In this document: positions 8,136-13,106 of the stretch, one piece after another
Position numbering within the stretch: the first letter of the stretch is position 1
Layout: each line of letters begins with the position of its first letter
DNA from: Patescibacteria group bacterium UBA910
Lineage (GTDB): Bacteria; Patescibacteriota; Minisyncoccia; Phycocordibacterales; DATDWN01
Direction of reading: 5' to 3'
Assembly (NCBI GenBank): GCA_002294445.1
Contig: DBEI01000025.1
Span: forward strand, 1-13,964
DNA length: 13,964 nt
Program-made: the position numbers and the translations under genes
Notes under the pieces: generated by a model
Told to the model about the DNA's origin: nothing
Seen by the model: the letters and a program-made list of their open reading frames with translations, nothing else
Databases searched by the model: none

Positions 8136-8164
8136 CTGACGGATTTTAAAAAATAAGGTAGTAT
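8136..8164 (+). promoter_or_regulatory. Putative promoter for gatCA
   Basis: CTGACG (8136-8141) and TAGTAT (8159-8164) are separated by 17 bases. A start about 7 bases downstream would fall at the gatC ATG (8171), giving a leaderless message. Each hexamer matches consensus at four of six positions, so this is only moderately supported. Confidence 0.35.
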
Positions 8165-8170
8165 AGGGAA

Positions 8171-8452
8171 ATGATAGAAAAAAAGGATATAGAAAAACTC
8201 GCACTCCTTGCGCGTATTGAAGTAAGTGAAGCAGAAAAAGAGTCTCTCGCTTCTAGCATTGAGTCTATTTTAGGTTATGTTGGTCAGGTAACCTCTGTGT
8301 CTGAAAAAGCAGAAACTGTACTACCACCGCTTCGAAATGTGATGCGAGAAGATGAGATACGGCACACAGAAGGTGAATTTACCGAAGCGCTTCTGGAAAA
8401 TGCACCTGCACGAGATGGTAATTATGTAGAAGTTAAGAAAATACTGTCATGA
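8171..8452 (+). CDS. gatC: Asp-tRNA(Asn)/Glu-tRNA(Gln) amidotransferase subunit C
   Basis: GatC is the small subunit that holds GatA and GatB together in the complex that converts Glu-tRNA(Gln), and often Asp-tRNA(Asn), to the amide form. The 93-residue product has the family pattern: KDIEKLALLARIEVSEAE at the N-terminus, the SIESILGYVGQV helix, the VLPPLRNVMREDEI stretch, and the C-terminal ENAPARDGNYVEVKKIL (canonical APe...g.f.VPkil). Length is normal. It overlaps gatA by 4 bases (ATGA), which suggests translational coupling and equal amounts of the two subunits. Confidence 0.95.
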   Translation: MIEKKDIEKLALLARIEVSEAEKESLASSIESILGYVGQVTSVSEKAETVLPPLRNVMREDEIRHTEGEFTEALLENAPARDGNYVEVKKILS

Positions 8453-9861
8453 TTGATCTTGCGACACTCACAATTTCAAAAGCACGTAAAGCATTAGATA
8501 CAAAAGAATTCACTGCAGTGGAGCTTGCTTCTGCATATCTAGCGGAAATTACAGAGAAAAACCCGGAACTCAATGTGTATTTGGAAGTGTACGATGATGT
8601 GCTTGAGCAGGCAAAAAAAGCAGACGAGCTGATTGCTAAAGGTGTCTCATATCCACTACTCGGTATTCCTCTTGCAATCAAAGATAATATTTTGATTAAA
8701 GGTAAAAAGGTGACTGCTGCTTCAAAGATTCTTGAGGGATATGTTGCTCCATATGACGCAACTGCGATATTAAAGTTAAAAGCACAGGGAGCTGTATTTT
8801 TGGGGCGAGTAAATATGGATGAGTTTGCAATGGGTGGATCGACTGAAAACTCAGCGTTCGGTGTGACAAAAAACCCTGTTGATACTACTCGAGTAGCAGG
8901 AGGATCATCTGGTGGCTCTGCTGTAGCGGTAGCTGCACATCTTGCACTAGGAGCACTTGGATCTGATACGGGAGGATCTGTACGTCAACCAGGTGCCTTT
9001 TGTGGAGTTGTTGGTTTCAAACCGACTTACGGTACTATCTCACGACACGGGCTCATGGCGATGGGTTCATCTCTCGATGTGATTGGTCCGATTACACAGT
9101 CGGTGACTGATGCAGAGATATTGTTTGATGCAATGAAAGGTGTAGATGTGTACGACGGTACAACGGTTGATGAAAAGGTGTATCCAGCTGTTGCTGATAA
9201 GCAAAAACTCACCATTGGTGTTCCGTGGGATCTACTTAATCAAGAGGGTATTAGTGAAGAAGTAAAAGAAAATTTCAAAGCGTCAGTAGAAAAATTTAAG
9301 TCACTTGGACACACTATCACTGATATTTCGCTTCCTCATATTGGTCTCTCACTTGCAGTGTATTATATTTTAATGCCTGCAGAAGTGTCTTCTAATTTGG
9401 CACGATTTGATGGTGTGAAGTATGGGCTTCATGTTGATGGAAAAGATTTGCTTGAGGATTATATGAAAACTCGAGGAGAGGGGTTTGGTGCTGAAGTACG
9501 ACGACGAATCCTTCTGGGTACATATGTACTTTCTGCAGGGTACTATGATTCATTTTATGGTAAAGCACAGATTGTACGGTCTTTGATTCAAGAAGAATTT
9601 AAAACTGCGTTTCAATCTGTGGATTTGGTGCTTACACCAACTACTCCTGCACCAGCATGGAAGATTGGAGAAAAGGAAGACCCTTTGTCTGTGTATTTGG
9701 CTGATGTGTTTACGGTGACTGCAAATATCGCAGGCATTCCTGCAATCTCAATCCCTTCTGGTGTGACAAAAGAAAATCTACCACTCGGTATTCAGCTTAT
9801 GGCAACTCACATGGGGGAGGAATATCTTTTTAAGGCAGGTAAAGAATTTCTTGGTGAGTAA
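8449..9861 (+). CDS. gatA: Asp-tRNA(Asn)/Glu-tRNA(Gln) amidotransferase subunit A
   Basis: GatA is the amidase subunit; it releases ammonia from glutamine and passes it through a tunnel to GatB. The 470-residue protein has the amidase-signature triad in the expected places: Lys78 in PLAIKDNI, the cis-Ser 153 in AGGSSGGSA, and the nucleophile Ser177 in GSDTGGSVRQPGAFCGVVG. GFKPTYGTISRHGLMAMGSSLD is the usual downstream block (split here as GFKPTYG and SRHGL). The C-terminal IAGIPAISIPSG and LPLGIQLMATHMGEE blocks are present; the tail is slightly short of the common 485 residues. The start is fixed by the 4-base overlap with gatC. GatB does not follow, so it must be encoded elsewhere if the enzyme is complete. 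A strong hairpin lies after the gene. Confidence 0.96.
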   Translation: MIDLATLTISKARKALDTKEFTAVELASAYLAEITEKNPELNVYLEVYDDVLEQAKKADELIAKGVSYPLLGIPLAIKDNILIKGKKVTAASKILEGYVAPYDATAILKLKAQGAVFLGRVNMDEFAMGGSTENSAFGVTKNPVDTTRVAGGSSGGSAVAVAAHLALGALGSDTGGSVRQPGAFCGVVGFKPTYGTISRHGLMAMGSSLDVIGPITQSVTDAEILFDAMKGVDVYDGTTVDEKVYPAVADKQKLTIGVPWDLLNQEGISEEVKENFKASVEKFKSLGHTITDISLPHIGLSLAVYYILMPAEVSSNLARFDGVKYGLHVDGKDLLEDYMKTRGEGFGAEVRRRILLGTYVLSAGYYDSFYGKAQIVRSLIQEEFKTAFQSVDLVLTPTTPAPAWKIGEKEDPLSVYLADVFTVTANIAGIPAISIPSGVTKENLPLGIQLMATHMGEEYLFKAGKEFLGE

Positions 9862-9893
9862 ACAAGCTTCCAAATCTGGCAAATTTCGTTGTT

Positions 9894-9953
9894 GGACTTC
9901 AAAAAATAATTCTCACCTTACGACAAGTAAGGCTCGAATTATTTTTATTGTCC
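9894..9953. terminator. Long imperfect hairpin, probable terminator after gatA
   Basis: Nested inverted repeats share one centre: GGAC (9894-9897) with GTCC (9950-9953), AAAAATAATTC (9902-9912) with GAATTATTTTT (9936-9946), and CCTTAC (9916-9921) with GTAAGG (9927-9932) around a GACAA loop. The upper stem followed by an A/T-rich lower arm would end gatCA transcription. It is near-symmetrical, so it may act in both directions. The short unpaired TCA/CTC interruption makes it less canonical than the hairpin at 2897. Confidence 0.65.
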
Positions 9954-9963
9954 GCCTAGAACT

Positions 9964-9991
9964 TTGCTCATATTTGAAAGCTCTATATAAT
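9964..9991 (+). promoter_or_regulatory. Putative promoter for the SH3/HEPN-like membrane protein gene
   Basis: A perfect TATAAT lies at 9986-9991 inside TATATAATATA, with a weak TTGCTC (9964-9969) at 16 bases. Initiation near 9998 would give a leader of about 24 bases before the ATG at 10022. Confidence 0.55.
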
Positions 9992-10021
9992 ATACTTGTA
10001 TCTATCAACAATATTTAGTGT

Positions 10022-10987
10022 ATGGCTGACGATAAACCAAAAGACGATAAACCAAAAGGTGATGCAAAACCAAAAGTGGAAGAAAAACCACCTGAGAAAG
10101 ATTTTGGTATTCAGATTGTGGAAGTACTCTTCATGCTTTTTGTTGTTGTTACTCTTTTAGGGGGAGTGTTGGCGTCTGCAACAAATTTTCTTTCAGGGAT
10201 AAATATTAAAACATTTAGTATTGAACATTTGATGAGTACCTACACTCGTCCATTTTCATCTGTATTAAATCCTATAGGCGAGACAGCTACAGTGACAAGT
10301 AGTAAGACCACTGTCTATGATGAAGCGGGAGGTAAAGCTGTGGGTACGCAAAAAAGATTCGCAAAGGGTAAAGTAACAAAAGGACCTGTGGAAATAGGGG
10401 GTGTAAAATATTGGTATGTTGATTTTGAGAGTGGTCCTGATGGATGGGTAGCTCAAGGTGATGTAGCGATAGTAAAATCAGAAGCTTCTCCATTTGTGAA
10501 GGTGGCATTGTGGTTTTATAAAATCAGCACATGGCTACGATATGTACTCTGGTTTTTGATTGTGATTCTTGTGTTTATGATTGTGTATATATTGTATGAG
10601 TTGGCTCGTGTACGAAAAAATATGCGAATGAAACTCAATCAGGTAAATGATGAAAGTATTTCAATACCTCTTTCTATAAATAAAAATTGGGATAGGGTGT
10701 TGTTGCATGTTGAGTCATACAATGAGTCAGAGTGGAGACTTGCAGTCATTGAAGCAGATATTATGCTTGCGGAGCTTCTCGATACCATGAATCTTGCAGG
10801 AGATTCTATTGGTGATAAATTGAAAGGGGTAGAGAAAAGCGATTTTAATACTCTTGACTTGGCGTGGGAGGCACATAAAATACGAAATCAAATCGCACAT
10901 GATCCATCGTTTGTGTTGACTCAGCGTGAAGCACGACGAGTAGTAGCACTTTACGAGTCTGTGTTTAAAGAGTTTTCTTTTGTCTAG
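10022..10987 (+). CDS. Membrane protein with an SH3-like domain and a C-terminal RNxxxH (HEPN-like) domain
   Basis: I do not recognise a named family. The 321-residue protein begins with a Lys/Asp/Pro-rich soluble tail (1-27, repeated DDKPK units), then a membrane segment at about 31-55. Residues 87-152 look like a bacterial SH3 domain (TATVTSSKTTVYDEAGG, KYWYVDFESGPDGWVAQGDV). A second membrane segment runs from about 172 to 194, followed by a soluble domain of about 125 residues. The charge pattern (basic RVRKNMRMK after the second segment) puts both ends in the cytoplasm and the SH3 domain outside, where it might bind cell wall. The C-terminal domain is helical and contains AHKIRNQIAHD, with R288, N289 and H293 matching the RNxxxH signature of HEPN ribonuclease-like domains. 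The gene has its own promoter and stands alone. Function is unknown; RNase activity is a speculation from one motif. Confidence 0.88.
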   Translation: MADDKPKDDKPKGDAKPKVEEKPPEKDFGIQIVEVLFMLFVVVTLLGGVLASATNFLSGINIKTFSIEHLMSTYTRPFSSVLNPIGETATVTSSKTTVYDEAGGKAVGTQKRFAKGKVTKGPVEIGGVKYWYVDFESGPDGWVAQGDVAIVKSEASPFVKVALWFYKISTWLRYVLWFLIVILVFMIVYILYELARVRKNMRMKLNQVNDESISIPLSINKNWDRVLLHVESYNESEWRLAVIEADIMLAELLDTMNLAGDSIGDKLKGVEKSDFNTLDLAWEAHKIRNQIAHDPSFVLTQREARRVVALYESVFKEFSFV

Positions 10988-10994
10988 CATTTTG

Positions 10995-11000
10995 TATAAG
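10995..11000 (+). promoter_or_regulatory. Weak candidate -10 for the initiator tRNA gene
   Basis: TATAAG at 10995-11000 matches TATAAT at five positions and would start transcription some 15-17 bases before the tRNA. No convincing -35 is seen. Confidence 0.25.
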
Positions 11001-11023
11001 AGTGTGGTATCCTTGTGGGTAAT

Positions 11024-11094
11024 AGCGGGGTGGAGTAATAGTAACTCACAAGGCTCATAACCTTGGGACCGGGGTGCAAATCCCTGCCCCGCAA
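11024..11094 (+). tRNA. Initiator tRNA-fMet (anticodon CAU)
   Basis: The cloverleaf is acceptor AGCGGGG/CCCCGCA, D-stem GAGT/ACTC, anticodon stem CAAGG/CCTTG around CTCATAA, a 4-base variable loop and T-stem CGGGG/CCCTG; the discriminator is A and CCA is not encoded. Initiator features are the unpaired 1:72 (A1-A72; C1-A72 in E. coli) and A11:U24 in the D-stem. Deviations: the stem of three G:C pairs next to the anticodon loop is reduced to A29:U41 plus two G:C pairs, the D-loop has AG rather than GG at 18-19, and the T-loop is TGCAAAT rather than TTCAAAT. The 3' end lies inside a 60-bp palindrome. Confidence 0.9.
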
Positions 11095-11146
11095 CAAGTA
11101 CAGAAAAGACGTCCATATGGACGTCTTTTCTGTACTTGTTGCGGGG
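11087..11146. repeat. 60-bp perfect palindrome containing the tRNA-fMet 3' end; terminator-like
   Basis: The left arm (11087-11114, 28 bases) begins with the acceptor 3' strand CCCCGCAA of tRNA-fMet; the right arm (11119-11146) is its exact reverse complement and ends TTGCGGGG; ATAT is the self-complementary centre. In RNA the stem contains a TCTTTTC run on its 3' side but no terminal U-tract, so it is only partly like a Rho-independent terminator. If fully formed, the hairpin would take the tRNA 3' strand away from the acceptor stem. Confidence 0.9.
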
Positions 11147-11147
11147 A

Positions 11148-11177
11148 GCATTGCAGCGCAATGCGGTAGGATTTGTG
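11148..11177. repeat. Second hairpin followed by a partial inverted T-arm of tRNA-fMet
   Basis: GCATTGC (11148-11154) and GCAATGC (11158-11164) form a 7-bp hairpin with an AGC loop directly after the palindrome. It is followed by AGGATTTG (11168-11175), which resembles the complement of the T-arm (CAGGGATTTGC), with one base missing. The inverted copy of the tRNA thus seems to resume after the hairpin. The T-arm match is short and alone would be weak. Confidence 0.5.
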
Positions 11178-11211
11178 GGTTTGAGTATGTATAGTGTATT
11201 CGAACCTATGA

Positions 11212-11217
11212 TATAAT
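11212..11217 (+). promoter_or_regulatory. Putative -10 for the first HTH/LAGLIDADG-like gene
   Basis: TATAAT at 11212-11217 overlaps a potential ATG at 11216. Initiation about 7 bases downstream coincides with ATG 11225, so the mRNA would be leaderless. There is no convincing -35. Confidence 0.4.
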
Positions 11218-11224
11218 GTTATAT

Positions 11225-11917
11225 ATGTCTAAATATAACGAAAGGATAAAAGCCAGACAACTAAGAAAAAATGGGGTTTCTATTGTTGTGATTGCTAGTA
11301 TGTTAGGTGTTACAAAAAGTTCAGTAAGTGCATGGTGTCGAGATATAACTTTAACTCCTGAACAAAACTTTAAATTAGTGAAAAATAAAGGTGTATCAGT
11401 TACAACTGGACAAAGAATGGGGGCAGAAGCTAATAAAAAAATGAGGTTAAATGCTATACGAGACGCTGAGTTATATGGACAAGAAATGGTTAAAAAAATT
11501 TCAAATCGAGAGTTACTTTTAATCGCAACTGCTTTGTATTGGAGTGAAGGTTCAAAAAGCAGTAGAACATCTGGTTTTGTCTTTGTAAATTCTGATCCAG
11601 AGATGATACGAGTAATGAGATTATTTTTAATTGATGTGTTAAAGATTCCTAAAAAAGATTTAGTGTGCTCAATTCAGATTAATAAGATTCATGAAGGTCG
11701 TATTGAGAAAGTCTTGAGTTTTTGGAAAAAACTGTTACAATTACCCAGAAACCAATTTAGGAAACCTTATTATGTAAATACAAGAGTTACAAAGGTCTAT
11801 GATAATTATGATGATTATCATGGGGTATGTAGGTTGGTGGTTCGCAGAGGAATGAATTTAAAGTATAGAATGATTGGCTTAATTAAAGCCATGAAGGAGG
11901 ATATATTGTCGGCGTAG
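11225..11917 (+). CDS. HTH protein with a LAGLIDADG-like motif, overlapping a tRNA gene
   Basis: The 230-residue protein starts with a basic helix-turn-helix at about 10-40 (RQLRKNGVSIVVIASMLGV, TKSSVSAWCRDI), a linker, then a region with LIATALYWSEGSK (99-111), FVNSDPEMIRVM and KIPKKDLVCSIQINK. The same blocks occur in the protein at 13275, so the two are paralogs. The LYWSEGSK stretch resembles a single LAGLIDADG homing-endonuclease motif with Glu108 as the acidic residue; a one-motif protein would act as a dimer. This is motif-level reading only; a plain DNA-binding regulator is also possible. I chose ATG 11225 rather than 11216 because a TATAAT overlaps the earlier codon. The last three codons and stop lie within the 5' end of the following tRNA gene (10-base overlap). 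Neighbours on both sides are CAU tRNA genes. Confidence 0.82.
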   Translation: MSKYNERIKARQLRKNGVSIVVIASMLGVTKSSVSAWCRDITLTPEQNFKLVKNKGVSVTTGQRMGAEANKKMRLNAIRDAELYGQEMVKKISNRELLLIATALYWSEGSKSSRTSGFVFVNSDPEMIRVMRLFLIDVLKIPKKDLVCSIQINKIHEGRIEKVLSFWKKLLQLPRNQFRKPYYVNTRVTKVYDNYDDYHGVCRLVVRRGMNLKYRMIGLIKAMKEDILSA

Positions 11918-11978
11918 TTCAATGGTAGAACGGGAGACTCATAAGCTTCAAACGATGGTCCGATTCCATCCGTCGACA
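11908..11978 (+). tRNA. tRNA with CAU anticodon (elongator Met or Ile2)
   Basis: Acceptor GTCGGCG/CGTCGAC, D-stem GTTC/GAAC with loop AATGGTA, anticodon loop CTCATAA, a 4-base variable loop, T-stem GATGG/CCATC and discriminator A; no CCA encoded. U11:A24 marks it as an elongator type. The anticodon stem GGAGA/GCTTC has one A31-G39 mismatch and a G:U pair, and the T-loop is TCCGATT with C at position 55. Met versus Ile (lysidine-modified CAU) cannot be settled here. The first 10 bases are shared with the end of the upstream coding region, so the tRNA is probably cut out of that mRNA by RNase P. Confidence 0.8.
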
Positions 11979-11994
11979 CAATAATAAATACCCT

Positions 11995-12021
11995 TTGAAA
12001 TTATACGATTTTATGTATAAT
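11995..12021 (+). promoter_or_regulatory. Putative promoter for the tRNA-Asp transcript
   Basis: TTGAAA (11995-12000) and a perfect TATAAT (12016-12021), 15 bases apart, which is short but tolerable. Transcription from here would give a leader of about 125 bases before tRNA-Asp. Confidence 0.5.
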
Positions 12022-12027
12022 AGGTTA

Positions 12028-12154
12028 GGTTCGTCGAGCCTTTTCCTTAAAAGGAAGAAAGATGTCTTCGAACGCTATAAACAGATATGATTGTAGCTGT
12101 TTTGGTTAGGCAAGCCAAAAGGTTACATAAGCTGTGTTAAGTTGATAGATATAT
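12028..12154 (+). other. Structured leader upstream of tRNA-Asp
   Basis: No ORF is visible. Local inverted repeats are AGGTT/AGCCT around CGTCG (about 12026-12040), CCTTTT/AAAAGG around CCTT (about 12039-12054), and TTTTGGTT (12100-12107) with AGCCAAAA (12113-12120) around AGGCA. The last lies within a partial copy of the tRNA-Asp 5' half. It may be a 5' leader removed by RNase P or carry a small RNA; I recognise no known family. Confidence 0.35.
12083..12109 (+). repeat. Partial upstream copy of the tRNA-Asp 5' half
   Basis: GATTGTAGCT at 12089-12098 and TGGTTAG at 12103-12109 occur with the same spacing in tRNA-Asp (12157-12166 and 12171-12177); only the four bases between differ. AGATAT precedes both copies. 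It looks like a decayed tRNA fragment or a remnant of duplication. It lacks the remainder of the cloverleaf. Confidence 0.6.
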
Positions 12155-12228
12155 GCGATTGTAGCTCAGCTGGTTAGAGCGCCCGCCTGTCACGCGGGAG
12201 GTCGGCGGTTCGAGTCCGCTCAGTCGCG
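12155..12228 (+). tRNA. tRNA-Asp (anticodon GUC)
   Basis: A canonical 74-base cloverleaf: acceptor GCGATTG/CAGTCGC (one U:G pair), D-stem GCTC/GAGC with loop AGCTGGTTA, anticodon stem CCCGC/GCGGG with loop CTGTCAC, variable AGGTC, T-stem GGCGG/CCGCT with the normal TTCGAGT loop, and G73. CCA is not encoded (CAG follows). Unlike the other three tRNAs in the window it keeps U at position 55. It is surrounded by partial direct and inverted copies of itself. Confidence 0.96.
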
Positions 12229-12232
12229 CAGT

Positions 12233-12255
12233 AAAATCCCCGAAAGGGGATTTTT
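12233..12255 (+). terminator. Rho-independent terminator of tRNA-Asp
   Basis: AAAATCCCC (12233-12241), GAAA tetraloop, GGGGATTTT (12246-12254) plus one more T: a 9-bp stem with a U-rich end, starting five bases after the tRNA. The flanking bases extend the pairing, because the downstream GCGTGACTGAG is the near-complement of the tRNA 3' end. Confidence 0.92.
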
Positions 12256-12302
12256 GCGTGACTGAGAGCAAGCAAACTGCTTTGCTTGCGTCGGACTCGA
12301 AC
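12255..12302 (-). repeat. Inverted copy of the tRNA-Asp 3' end, split by a hairpin
   Basis: TGCGTGACTGAG (12255-12266) is the reverse complement of tRNA positions 12219-12230 with one mismatch, and CGGACTCGAAC (12292-12302) is the exact reverse complement of the adjoining 12208-12218. The two pieces are contiguous in the tRNA but here are split by 25 bases. This insert is a perfect 9-bp hairpin, GCAAGCAAA (12268-12276) and TTTGCTTGC (12281-12289), with a CTGC loop. The arrangement parallels the segment after tRNA-fMet. Confidence 0.85.
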
Positions 12303-12383
12303 AAACGGAGCCATGTCGCTCTGCGACAGGCGAGTTCGGCGAGAAAGTTCTTAACGAACAAAGTGAGTTTAGAAACTTGACCG
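12303..12383. other. Short hairpin-rich spacer without ORF
   Basis: TGTCGC (12314-12319) pairs with GCGACA (12323-12328) over a TCT loop, and GTTC (about 12347-12350) with GAAC (about 12356-12359). No coding sequence or recognised RNA is seen. The segment lies between the inverted and the direct copies of the tRNA-Asp 3' end. Confidence 0.4.
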
Positions 12384-12404
12384 TCGAGTCCGCTCAGTCG
12401 CGCA
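12384..12404 (+). repeat. 21-nt direct copy of the tRNA-Asp 3' end
   Basis: These 21 bases are identical to 12210-12230 (T-loop to just past the discriminator), and the next bases ATAAAA resemble the GTAAAA after the tRNA. Such 3'-end duplications are typical of attachment-site pairs flanking integrated elements, but only 153 bases lie between the two copies and no integrase is present. Alternatives are a decayed tandem tRNA or the scar of a deleted element. Confidence 0.85.
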
Positions 12405-12406
12405 AT

Positions 12407-12429
12407 AAAACCGCCGAGAAGTGGTTTTT
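12407..12429 (+). terminator. Terminator-like hairpin after the duplicated tRNA 3' end
   Basis: AAAACC (12407-12412) pairs with GGTTTT (12423-12428) across a 10-base loop, ending in five Ts. The placement copies that of the terminator behind the intact tRNA-Asp, so tRNA end and terminator may have been duplicated together. Confidence 0.45.
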
Positions 12430-12451
12430 GTGCGGTAATTTATTATCGTGA

Positions 12452-12457
12452 TACTAT
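12452..12457 (+). promoter_or_regulatory. Weak -10 for the histidine phosphatase gene
   Basis: TACTAT at 12452-12457 would start transcription at or next to the ATG at 12464, again nearly leaderless. The -35 region (TTGTGC, 12428-12433, 18-base spacer) is weak. Confidence 0.3.
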
Positions 12458-12463
12458 GTATAG

Positions 12464-13027
12464 ATGAAATTATTTCTCGTAAGACATGGAGAGACAGAAG
12501 AAAATCTAGCTGGGCTATTGATGGGTCAGGATCATGGTGTTTTAACAGAAAAAGGGAAAGCACAGGCAAAGGAGACTGCTCTCAAATTGAAAGAATATAC
12601 ATTTGCACATATCTTTAGTTCTGATCTAAACAGGTGTGTAGATACATCTTTGTTTATAAAAGAGTTTCATCCAGAGACACCACTTACATTTACACCTGAA
12701 TTACGAGAAAGGCATCTCGGTGTATTCCAGGGCAAACATCATACCTCTGTAGATTGGGAGAGTTTGCCTGGGGCAGAGGATGATAAAAAGCCAGAGGGAG
12801 GGGAATCTGTTTCTGAGTTAAAAACAAGAGTCTTAGATTTTGTAAAAAAATTATATGATCAATACCCAGATGAAACTATACTGTGTGTCTCTCATAATGC
12901 GTGGATAAAACAAATAGTCGCTCATTATATGAACACTAGATCGCTTGAGCTTCCAAAAATTAACAATGCTCAGGTTATAGAAGTAGAGGTTGAGGATAAT
13001 TTAGGTGGAAGAATTGTAAATATGTAA
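12464..13027 (+). CDS. Histidine phosphatase family protein (phosphoglycerate mutase-like)
   Basis: A 187-residue member of the histidine phosphatase superfamily, branch 1. The phospho-accepting motif is at the N-terminus (FLVRHGETEENLAG; R7, H8). Other active-site residues are R57 in FSSDLNRCVDT, the acid E82 in LRERHLGVFQG and the second histidine H144 in CVSHNAWIK, where the common SHGG is changed to SHNA. Such proteins may dephosphorylate small sugar phosphates, nucleotides, cobalamin precursors or proteins, and the sequence does not decide which. At this length it is closer to broad-specificity phosphatases than to dPGM glycolytic mutases (about 230-250 aa). It sits alone between tRNA-Asp remnants and a structured RNA, with a nearly leaderless start and no Shine-Dalgarno. 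Confidence 0.93.
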   Translation: MKLFLVRHGETEENLAGLLMGQDHGVLTEKGKAQAKETALKLKEYTFAHIFSSDLNRCVDTSLFIKEFHPETPLTFTPELRERHLGVFQGKHHTSVDWESLPGAEDDKKPEGGESVSELKTRVLDFVKKLYDQYPDETILCVSHNAWIKQIVAHYMNTRSLELPKINNAQVIEVEVEDNLGGRIVNM

Positions 13028-13097
13028 TTATATTCGCAGTGAGTGTATGTAAACATCTCTGAATATCTGGGTTTAATGAATGGTTGTTTTGTGCTAG

Positions 13098-13103
13098 TAT
13101 AGT
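13098..13103 (+). promoter_or_regulatory. Putative -10 for the structured RNA
   Basis: TATAGT at 13098-13103 (within CTAGTATAGTG) is a five-of-six match; TAGTAT at 13095 is an alternative. No strong -35; TTTAAT at 13072-13077 is 17 bases from the alternative. Transcription would begin near 13107-13110, exactly where pairing starts. Confidence 0.4.
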
Positions 13104-13106
13104 GTC

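Noticed and set aside
10727..11161. 144-residue minus-strand ORF
   Set aside because: It covers the antisense of tRNA-fMet, its palindrome and the end of the 10022 gene; no domain is recognisable.
12137..12361. 74-residue minus-strand ORF (contains LSGLEPPTSRVTGG)
   Set aside because: It is the antisense translation of tRNA-Asp, a familiar spurious ORF in databases; it also runs through the terminator and inverted repeats.
12384..12404. Second functional tRNA-Asp
   Set aside because: Only the T-loop-to-3' end segment is present; no acceptor 5' strand, D-arm or anticodon arm precedes it.
11087..12430. CRISPR array, suggested by repeated palindromic sequences near the tRNAs
   Set aside because: There are no regularly spaced identical repeats with unique spacers; the repeated sequences are tRNA pieces.
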